Part shown: one piece after another, positions 46,701 through 53,264 of the stretch
Numbering within the stretch: the first letter of the stretch is position 1
Layout: each line of letters starts with the position of its first letter
NCBI GenBank assembly: GCA_902801375.1
Contig: CADCIB010000019.1
Coordinates: 1 to 53,264, forward strand
Reading direction: 5' to 3'
From: an uncultured Prevotellaceae bacterium
GTDB taxonomy: Bacteria; Bacteroidota; Bacteroidia; Bacteroidales; Bacteroidaceae
Length of the DNA stretch: 53,264 nt
Translations under genes and position numbers: made by a program
The notes under the pieces: model-generated
Databases searched by the model: none
The model's input: only the letters and a program-made list of their open reading frames with translations
What the model was told of the DNA's origin: nothing

Positions 46701-46819
46701 CATACGCGCGGACGGGCCTCCTGCGGTGGTGCCAGGAAACCATTCTTCAGCACTTGTGCCTGTGAAAACAAAGCGAAAAACGATGAAAGAAGATATGTAA
46801 AGAAGAAACGTATGTTCAT
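43793..46819 (-). CDS. glycoside hydrolase family 106 alpha-L-rhamnosidase
   Basis: The protein (1008 residues from ATG 46819) has a signal peptide ending near 20 (FSQAQ). '[46 protein letters not shown]' at the start is the GH106 N-terminal signature. A TIM-barrel catalytic region and Gln/Glu-rich middle follow, with a galactose-binding-like C-terminal domain ('[46 protein letters not shown]'). GH106 enzymes remove terminal alpha-L-rhamnose, mainly from rhamnogalacturonan I/II side chains. The frame runs to 46852, but [11 protein letters not shown]... gives the proper signal peptide. It lies 59 bases after GH78 and 29 before GH97. Confidence 0.9.
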   Translation of the reverse strand: [1008 protein letters not shown]

Positions 46820-46878
46820 GACTGTCAACGAATAGCGAACGTCAAAGTTCAAATTATCTTAGTGATACTTACATTATT

Positions 46879-49524
46879 CTATTGTTCCACCGTCAGATTA
46901 TAACTCCCACTGTTGTACTCCTTGGCAACGGTGGAGCCAGGTAGCATCACCAACGCTGTGGCACCTTCGGGAATGGTGAACGACCAATGCCATTGGTTGC
47001 CTTCGTAGTGCCATTCGCTCTTGATCAGACCTGCTGCCGACAGATATTCAGCCTTTACGAAGCCCAGACGGCGGTCGGGTATGGGTTTCATGATGATATG
47101 ACGGAAACCTGGCTGGGCGGTGTCAGCAGCAATGCCCGCTGCGGTCTTCCAAATCCATTCGCACACACAGCCATAGGCATAGTGGTTGAAGCTGTTCATG
47201 CCATTGGGGCCGAGACCTTTGTCTATCGTGTAGCTGTTCCAACGTTCCCAGATGGTGGTGGCACCGTTGTCGACGGAATAGAGCCAACTCGGGTTCTTTC
47301 GCTGGAAGAGCAAATCGTATGCGATGTCGGCCATACCATTTTCCGTGAGTGTCGCCATAAGGATTGACGTGCCGAGGAATCCCGTCTGCAGACAGTTACC
47401 GTGGTCAGCAAAGTTCTGGCGCAGACGAGCAATCAGGTTTTCCTTAGCCTCACCCTCAACCAAATGGTTTCTCAGGGCGAACAGTGCCGGCGTCTGCATG
47501 GTGTTGAGGACAGGCAACAGGAAGTTGCCTTCTTCATCAAGGAAATGAGCTCTTAGATAAGCCTTTGCCTCATCGGCCATACGTTGGTAGCGGGCGGCAT
47601 CGCGACCAGTGGCCGCAGCCATATCGCGCATCATCCCTGCATCGATGGCCCAATATGAAGCCCCAAGGTAGCTCCAATAGACCGTTGCCTGCTTGCGTGT
47701 GATGGAATCCTTAAAGGCAAGTCCCGTACAACTCTCCAGGGCTTCATAGCTGAGCCAGTCGGCCCATTGGTAGTTGCTATTTTCTGCAGTCAATGAGTCA
47801 TGACAATACTTCGAGTCGTAGATATGTTGCATGAAGCGGTCCATTGCTTCCCAGTTCTCGTCCACAATGGCTTTGTCGCCAAACTGTTTCCAAATGGTCC
47901 AAGGCACGATGATGCCGGCATCAGCCCACCCCAGTCGCATCATGTCGCCAGGCGAACCACCATATTGAGCAACGGGGGCGACGCCAGGAAAGCTTCCCAA
48001 GGCTGTCTGACTATCGCGCATGTCGCGCATCCATTTATGGAAGAAACGGTCGGTATTGGCAAAGAATGTTCCCGTCTCGCAAAACACCTGTGTGTCGGCT
48101 GTCCATCCCAGTCGCTCGTCGCGCTGCGGACAGTCAGTTGGCACAGAGAGATAGTTCGACAGTTGTCCCCAGCGGGTATTGCTGATCAATTGATTGATGG
48201 AAGCATTGCCCGTGGTGATGGTTCCCGATTCCAAGCTTTGGGCAATGGAAGTGACAGGCACCGACTTGATGTCGCTAATCACCACCTCGTCGGTAGCCGT
48301 GATAGAGACATACCGATAGCCGAAAAAGGTGCAACGGGGCGTAAACGAAACAAAGCCGTTATCATTACTAAAAGTATATACCAAACGGAAATGGTGGTCT
48401 TGTGTGCGGAGATTCCTGCGATGCACACTGCCCTCTGGGCCATCCATCCCTCGCCGCTCGGCACCATTGCCGTCGTTCAATATCTCTCCGGGGAGACAGG
48501 TGAGCCGCGTCCCCTCCTTGGCTTTGAATACGAAGGACGGCACACCGGCACAATTCTGGCCGAAGTCAATCACCAACGTCTCATTGGCTTTAACCACCAA
48601 TGGCTCCCCTTGGGCAAATTCACGCTTGACGACCACCGTTCCGTGTTCCACCTCCTCTTTCTTCTCTGATGCTTTGGCATGAGTGACACCTTCCCATATA
48701 TAAGCTTTCGCGGGAGTCAAGGCAAGGTCGTGGCGCTGGTAGATTTCCGCGCCATCAGAGGGAAGTATCTCTCCAGTGAACTCCGTGTTGACTTCCGGAT
48801 ATTGGAGATAAGGGGTCATCAGTATGATTCGCCATTCCACGGAGGATGGCGGCGAGGGGATATTTGCATCGTACTCCTCACCGTCGAAGATGGCGGCATG
48901 AGTGACTGGGCCGGCTATTGTGGCGCGCCAATGCTCGCAGTCGGTTCCGTAGAGCTGTTTCGTCCCATCGGTGAAGGTGAGTTCAATGACCGCACGGAAG
49001 GCGCATTTCTTTCCGCGCATACCCTCAAAATCGCCGGGGGTGATAATCTTGTCAGCCCACCAGCCAGGCGTCACTTGTGCCATGAATACGTTCTGCTTGC
49101 CTTTCTTCTTCACAAAGGCATCGGTGATGTCGTAGGTAAACGAACGCTTGGTCTTGGCGTAGTGGGTGAAGCCCGGGCGCAACACCTCCTCGCCGACGAG
49201 CTGGCCGTTGAGATAGATGTCGAAGACGCCGAGGGCTGTTGCCATCCATCGTGCCTGCTTCACTTTCTTCTTGTTGGTAAGCACGAAGACAAACCAGTTG
49301 GCACCATCGGCAGCTCTCAGCACTTTGTCGGCGCGTCCTGTTACCACAGGTACATCCTTTACGGAAATCCATTCCGACGTGTTCCATCTCGTTTCCTTTA
49401 CAGAAATCCATTCCGACACGTTCCACGCTGCATCATCGAGTGCAGCCACACGCGTTCCTATTGTCTGGCCCAAACACGACGTAGCCACCAGCCAACTGCA
49501 TACAATCAACAATTTCCTTGTCAT
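46879..49524 (-). CDS. glycoside hydrolase family 78 alpha-L-rhamnosidase
   Basis: The protein (881 residues from ATG 49524) has a signal peptide (to about 20, CLGQ). GH78 features run in order: an N-terminal beta-sandwich/carbohydrate-binding region with 'YLNGQLVGEEVLRPGFTHYAKTKRSFTYDITDAF', the bac_rhamnosid segment, the (alpha/alpha)6 catalytic domain with 'SVPTDCPQRDERLGWTADTQVFCETG' and 'TIWERWNSYTIDKGLGPNGMNSFNHYAYG', and a C-terminal beta domain. It is an exo-acting alpha-L-rhamnosidase. The mature N-terminus has an in-frame 13-residue tandem duplication (WN-SEWISVK repeated). A 30-codon extension upstream of ATG 49524 crosses the -7 box and is rejected. First gene of the operon, behind the promoter at 49550-49581. 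Confidence 0.93.
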   Translation of the reverse strand: MTRKLLIVCSWLVATSCLGQTIGTRVAALDDAAWNVSEWISVKETRWNTSEWISVKDVPVVTGRADKVLRAADGANWFVFVLTNKKKVKQARWMATALGVFDIYLNGQLVGEEVLRPGFTHYAKTKRSFTYDITDAFVKKKGKQNVFMAQVTPGWWADKIITPGDFEGMRGKKCAFRAVIELTFTDGTKQLYGTDCEHWRATIAGPVTHAAIFDGEEYDANIPSPPSSVEWRIILMTPYLQYPEVNTEFTGEILPSDGAEIYQRHDLALTPAKAYIWEGVTHAKASEKKEEVEHGTVVVKREFAQGEPLVVKANETLVIDFGQNCAGVPSFVFKAKEGTRLTCLPGEILNDGNGAERRGMDGPEGSVHRRNLRTQDHHFRLVYTFSNDNGFVSFTPRCTFFGYRYVSITATDEVVISDIKSVPVTSIAQSLESGTITTGNASINQLISNTRWGQLSNYLSVPTDCPQRDERLGWTADTQVFCETGTFFANTDRFFHKWMRDMRDSQTALGSFPGVAPVAQYGGSPGDMMRLGWADAGIIVPWTIWKQFGDKAIVDENWEAMDRFMQHIYDSKYCHDSLTAENSNYQWADWLSYEALESCTGLAFKDSITRKQATVYWSYLGASYWAIDAGMMRDMAAATGRDAARYQRMADEAKAYLRAHFLDEEGNFLLPVLNTMQTPALFALRNHLVEGEAKENLIARLRQNFADHGNCLQTGFLGTSILMATLTENGMADIAYDLLFQRKNPSWLYSVDNGATTIWERWNSYTIDKGLGPNGMNSFNHYAYGCVCEWIWKTAAGIAADTAQPGFRHIIMKPIPDRRLGFVKAEYLSAAGLIKSEWHYEGNQWHWSFTIPEGATALVMLPGSTVAKEYNSGSYNLTVEQ

Positions 49525-49549
49525 GATATTCTGTTTTTGATTGTTTGGG

Positions 49550-49581
49550 CAAAGGTACGAAAAAACGGGCAAACCGCCAAA
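49550..49581 (-). promoter_or_regulatory. promoter of the rhamnosidase operon
   Basis: Minus strand: TTTG (49581-49578), 20 bases, TACCTTTG (49557-49550). The predicted start is near 49543, 19 bases before the ATG at 49524. The -33 box and spacer lie inside the terminator hairpin of the preceding gene. Confidence 0.78.
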
Positions 49582-49600
49582 GGGTTCGCCCGTTTTTTTT
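49561..49600. terminator. terminator of the large FG-GAP protein gene, overlapping the next promoter
   Basis: AAAAACGGGC (49561-49570) pairs with GCCCGTTTTT (49588-49597), with AACC/GGTT pairing inside and a short loop. The stem is bounded by A- and T-tracts on both sides, so it can work in either direction. It lies 25 bases after the stop at 49625 and covers the -33 box of the GH78 promoter. Confidence 0.78.
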
Positions 49601-49624
49601 CGCAGATGACGCAAGTCACAATCC

Positions 49625-52600
49625 TTACTTCTTTGTCACCGCGTAGTTGACGACAGGATAGATACCGCCATCGTCCTTGACGTAGAACCACACGATGTTC
49701 CAGTTGAACTGCGGGTGCTCTGGGTCGCTCAGTGAAGGCAGACCGGGCACGGTGCCTTCAACCGTCAACTCCTGGCCGATGGTGTGCGTGTTCTCGTTGG
49801 TGTGGTTGTAGTTGAAGCCCACGCCGGCCTTCACGCCCATGAGGGTAGCCACCAGTTCTGTCTCCACGCCTACCTCTACTGTCGTGGTGGTGGAGCTGCT
49901 GTTAGCCAGGCTGATGGAGCGTGTGGTGCTGCCGCCGGTTCCCACCATCTCGTAGGTGTTTCCTCCGTTCAGGTCGCGCCCCTCCAAGAACGGGCAGATC
50001 AGTCCCGTCAGATTGTTGCCTTTGTAGTAGGGAACCTCGTCGTAGTTGACAGGATAGCTACTGGGCACGCCAGGTGTGGCCGTCAGGAATTTCTGCGGCT
50101 TTGACACATGTTTCTGGCTGGCGGTGAGTCGAACGTAGTCTTCCAGATTGATGCTGACAAAGCGTTTATCACGAGGTATGGAAACCACGAAGTTCATGCC
50201 GATGTCGTCTGGATCGTCGCTGTCGATAATCTCGTAGGTGTAGGTGTCGAAGGGCGATGCCTGCATCACCACCACGTGATCCTTGTTTGCCGTGTATCTC
50301 TGTCCGAAGGTTGTTGTCTGCTCAGTGCCTGTGGCGATGCCGGCTCCCGCACTGATCTTTGCGGTGAATTCTATACCGGCATTCATGGAGCTGAGGAAGG
50401 GTGCGCTATAGGAATGTTCGTAGCCCATGATGACAGAGCCGCCCCAGAAGTCAGACTGCGACGAGCTGGATCCTTCGGACTTGTCCTTGCCCCAAGTGCT
50501 GCTGGCACCGTCAGAGCCATCGAGGCCTGCGTAATAAGGTGCTGCGGCGATGGCTGCATGGATGCGCGGCTCGCTGAAGGTCACCTCGTGGCTGATGAAG
50601 CGGAAGTGCTTGGCCTGTTCACGGTCGTTGAACTTGCAGAGCACGGGATGGGCGTTGGCTTCCCAGTTATTAGAATTTGAAATAAAGTGCGTGAGTTCCG
50701 GATTCTTTCCATTGGAGTATTTTTCCCAAGCATCAAGTTCAAGCATTGAACTATTAGACCAATCGTCTCCAGAGTTCCCCCAGCCAAAGTAATCGACGTT
50801 GAACGTCATACTTGTCGCAGCACTGTTGCCATTGTTGGTAAGATATACTTCTCCAAAATCTGAAAACACATAAAGCGGATCTGTTTTAAAACCCCCCATT
50901 GCCTTACCTCTTGCTATATTCCAGATAAACATCAGAGACTCCAAGTGATTGTCCGTGAATGGCACTGCGGCGATGGCATCGGCAGGGATGGTCATGCACT
51001 TGTTTTTTGAGTCAGCCAGCACCTGGAATCTGTAGGTTGGCTTTTCCTTAGAGTCATCCCAGCGCCACAGACCGTCGCCCACGACCAAGTCTTGATTGTA
51101 GCTGCGGCCGCGGAAATAGCCGAACACAAGATCCATGTTGCCCACATGATAACAGAGTTCGTCGTGGCTGCCGTCTTCAAAACACCCCACTGAAAGCTGG
51201 CTTTGGACAATAATTTCCTTCAGTTCCATGTTTGCGTCATATTCCAGGCGCGACATATACAGATAGCCATTTTTTGTCAGCAAGTTGTTGTAGCCGACTC
51301 GTAAGCCTCGCGTCAGGACGGCGATTTCTGGTAGATCGCTTCCACTCATGTTGCCCACCTTCACATCGCAGAGCAGCGCTTCCGACCCGTACTGGGTTTC
51401 AAACAGCGGTGCCTCGTCGAGCTGCCCGTCACCATATATCTTCAGGTAGGCAATGCCGCTCCTACTGTTCAGCAGCAACACGATGTCCTCGCGGCCGTCG
51501 CCGTTCACGTCGGCCACGTCGAAGCGGAGGTTGGGCGTACCGATGTAGCTGCCCTCGTCTTCAAACTCGCGCTCGCGGAGGCAACGGAGAGTCACACCGT
51601 CGAAGACGGCAATCTTGTTGGCCACGTTCATCACGATTTCCTCGACGCCGTCGCCCGTCTGGTCCTGAATGCAGCGGAGGTTGAAGGCACGTGCGAAGTA
51701 TTGGGTTCTGATATCTGACAAAAGGTGACCAGTAGTCCCGTAAGCCGTATATGGCAGTTTGCTGTTGTTGAGCGTTGGCATCGTCCACTTGTATTCCAGG
51801 CCGTCGGCATCGAGCAGCGGACGCGTTTCAAAACCGTCGATTATAGCATGATTGTGAACGGAATCGCCAAAGATGGTTATGTTCACCACGCCTTCGCCCA
51901 TCACGCTACCGGTACCCGATGCACCACCTAAATACACCTGGAACGACTTGCTCCACGAGGCATACACCACATTCTCGTAGCCGGAGGCATTGCCCTGGGC
52001 GGCCACTTTGTGAAGAGGCCTCGAGCCTTCGGCTCCATTCACATTCAATGGCACCAAGTTCTTCGACTCAAACGACCATGACAACGTCCCTTTTTTCTTA
52101 TAGAGCACGCCTGACCGCTTCTCGTCGTTCGATGAATTATACTGTCTGCCAGAATAGTCAAAGAAGAGGCTGCTACGTTCGGAACCATAGGTGTAATAGG
52201 CACCCAAGGGGCCGTTGTCGTTCACCAACTGCATGGGCAAGCGGCGGGGAGCGGCAGACGCTTCTTCGCTTTGTGAACTGAACACCTCAACCAGCATCTC
52301 CTGATAGACAGAGGGTGCGGGGCGGCAGCCACGAACTGTGAAGCCACAACGCTTCTCGTGGATGACCAGCGGATAGAAGCGCGACTCAGTGGCCTTGACC
52401 TCAAACGACACTGGGCAGCCGTGATTGATGGTGGTGCGGGTGGCCCAGGCGCCCGTCAGCGCTGCTCCCGTGAGCTCGCCGTTGGGATTGATGTAGCCAT
52501 TGGGCTGCAACAGCAGGTGAATGGTGTCCAAGCCTTCCTCCAACGTCAGGGGCCAGTCGAAGTCGCGGTCTTTCATGAAGTCGCCCACCTTCAGCGAGTC

Positions 52601-53264
52601 GGCATTCAGCTCCTTGATGAAGGCATACATCTCGTCGATTGAGGGCATCTCCCAGCCCTCGGGCAGGGCTATACGGGCACCCTGAACGGTGTAGTAGGCA
52701 TGGTCGCCAGAAACGAAGCAGCCAGCAGCGTATTCGTCCAGTCCCTGCCAGACGGTGGAGTTGTCGGTCCTCAGCAGTCCTTTCATCTTCAGCGCATGCA
52801 AGTCTTCCATCATCCAGAGCATGTCGCCAGCGCGCACAATCGGGTAGTTGTAGCCGTCAGCGTCCTCACACTTGAAGAAATCGAAGAACACGTCGTGCGT
52901 GCTTTCCGGACTGATGTGCAGGAGGGTACGCATCTGGCCGCTCGTGCCGTCGAAGCGCAGGATGTCACCCTCGTGGAAGTTCATGCGCACCACGTTGGCT
53001 CCCTCAGCGCGATAGCCGTTGGTGAGACCTCCCCTATCCCCTCCTGCAGGAGGGGTACTGGTTTGCCAGGGAGCAGCGAAGGGCAGCGAGACGTTAGCCC
53101 ATTGCGCAGCACCGCCCAGGGCGATGTGGCTGCCCGACTTCGAACCGCCGCAAATCCAGCGCGCGCTCGACTTCAGACCCTTGCCCTCTATATTAACAAG
53201 GTAGATGCCGGGCGACTGAGAGGGGATGAACGCCGTGTTGCGGCCCTTCTCCACCTGAAGCGTC
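49625..53264 (-). CDS. large secreted FG-GAP/FISUMP-type protein, 5' end beyond the window
   Basis: The frame is open to the window edge (53264), and the first 'Met' that can be called, GTG at 53254, is internal (TLQ-V-EKG), so the N-terminus and any signal peptide are missing; about 1213 residues are visible. Readable parts are a short tail-like motif near the start ('SPGIYLVNIEGKGLKSSARWI'), a FISUMP-like segment ('ALPEGWEMPSIDEMYAFIKEL'), FG-GAP/VCBS-like calcium-binding repeats ('DQTGDGVEEIVMNV', 'VADVNGDGREDIVLL'), and a C-terminal third with two long Gly/Thr/Ser-rich alternating beta stretches ('AGIEFTAKISAGAGIATG...' and 'TTVEVGVETELVATLMGVKAGVGF...'). It does not end in a sorting tail. 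Function unknown; probably surface or secreted. Confidence 0.75.
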   Translation of the reverse strand, partial: TLQVEKGRNTAFIPSQSPGIYLVNIEGKGLKSSARWICGGSKSGSHIALGGAAQWANVSLPFAAPWQTSTPPAGGDRGGLTNGYRAEGANVVRMNFHEGDILRFDGTSGQMRTLLHISPESTHDVFFDFFKCEDADGYNYPIVRAGDMLWMMEDLHALKMKGLLRTDNSTVWQGLDEYAAGCFVSGDHAYYTVQGARIALPEGWEMPSIDEMYAFIKELNADSLKVGDFMKDRDFDWPLTLEEGLDTIHLLLQPNGYINPNGELTGAALTGAWATRTTINHGCPVSFEVKATESRFYPLVIHEKRCGFTVRGCRPAPSVYQEMLVEVFSSQSEEASAAPRRLPMQLVNDNGPLGAYYTYGSERSSLFFDYSGRQYNSSNDEKRSGVLYKKKGTLSWSFESKNLVPLNVNGAEGSRPLHKVAAQGNASGYENVVYASWSKSFQVYLGGASGTGSVMGEGVVNITIFGDSVHNHAIIDGFETRPLLDADGLEYKWTMPTLNNSKLPYTAYGTTGHLLSDIRTQYFARAFNLRCIQDQTGDGVEEIVMNVANKIAVFDGVTLRCLREREFEDEGSYIGTPNLRFDVADVNGDGREDIVLLLNSRSGIAYLKIYGDGQLDEAPLFETQYGSEALLCDVKVGNMSGSDLPEIAVLTRGLRVGYNNLLTKNGYLYMSRLEYDANMELKEIIVQSQLSVGCFEDGSHDELCYHVGNMDLVFGYFRGRSYNQDLVVGDGLWRWDDSKEKPTYRFQVLADSKNKCMTIPADAIAAVPFTDNHLESLMFIWNIARGKAMGGFKTDPLYVFSDFGEVYLTNNGNSAATSMTFNVDYFGWGNSGDDWSNSSMLELDAWEKYSNGKNPELTHFISNSNNWEANAHPVLCKFNDREQAKHFRFISHEVTFSEPRIHAAIAAAPYYAGLDGSDGASSTWGKDKSEGSSSSQSDFWGGSVIMGYEHSYSAPFLSSMNAGIEFTAKISAGAGIATGTEQTTTFGQRYTANKDHVVVMQASPFDTYTYEIIDSDDPDDIGMNFVVSIPRDKRFVSINLEDYVRLTASQKHVSKPQKFLTATPGVPSSYPVNYDEVPYYKGNNLTGLICPFLEGRDLNGGNTYEMVGTGGSTTRSISLANSSSTTTTVEVGVETELVATLMGVKAGVGFNYNHTNENTHTIGQELTVEGTVPGLPSLSDPEHPQFNWNIVWFYVKDDGGIYPVVNYAVTKK

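Overview
The window looks like chromosomal DNA from a Bacteroidales bacterium, most probably a Prevotellaceae member. Four things point there. The 5' end of a 16S rRNA gene at the left edge has Bacteroidales-type sequence. At least ten promoters fit the Bacteroidetes pattern (TTTG or TTG, 19-20 bases, then TAnnTTTG). Six secreted proteins end in tails of the 'YDLQGR...KGIYI..GKKV' kind, as on type IX-secretion (T9SS) cargo and Prevotella BspA proteins. The gene families themselves (DUF3078, BspA-like repeats, Omp28, C10/C11 peptidases, GH97/GH106/GH78) also fit. I see no transposase, integrase, phage gene, tRNA or CRISPR array.

Layout. 1-180: start of a 16S gene reading left off the window, with its promoter at 448-479. 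819-3830: a DUF3078 outer-membrane protein and a polytopic GT39-like membrane protein. 3997-8321: a glycine cleavage operon in the order gcvT-gcvH-gcvPA-gcvPB. 8911-11238: a secreted C10 cysteine peptidase. 11315-16389: an envelope-stress-like block read leftward (a tiny tail-only secreted protein, an L,D-transpeptidase lipoprotein, an ECF sigma factor, a putative anti-sigma, a CpxP/Spy-like protein, trmO and lplA). The lplA product is the enzyme expected to lipoylate GcvH. 16528-18941: mazG, a lipoprotein and RNase Z, tightly overlapped, behind a promoter that first meets a 16-codon ORF. 19149-26871: two large secreted proteins, deoD and an M3 dipeptidase. 27251-31257 (plus strand): valS and a C11 peptidase lipoprotein. 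31413-36416: two paralogous BspA-like leucine-rich-repeat proteins. 36904-40447 (plus): pyrG and yidC. 41460-49524: a saccharolytic operon (GH78, GH106, GH97) ending in an acyltransferase. 49625-53264: a large secreted FG-GAP-type protein whose N-terminus lies outside the window.

The most unusual signal is in the intergenic DNA. Three separate gaps carry short degenerate tandem repeats with the same exact 22-bp period but unrelated unit sequences: 8583-8780 upstream of gcvT, 27017-27101 upstream of valS, and 36603-36756 upstream of pyrG. A two-copy 23-bp version lies upstream of the rRNA promoter (657-701). Two of the three arrays consist of small palindromes repeated every 22 bp, about two DNA turns. 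All lie about 75-200 bp upstream of the promoter of a housekeeping gene. I know of no named element that matches this pattern.

Start sites were moved from the longest ORF where a signal peptide, a conserved N-terminus or a neighbouring stop codon argued for it. Families were assigned from memory of motifs; no database search was run.
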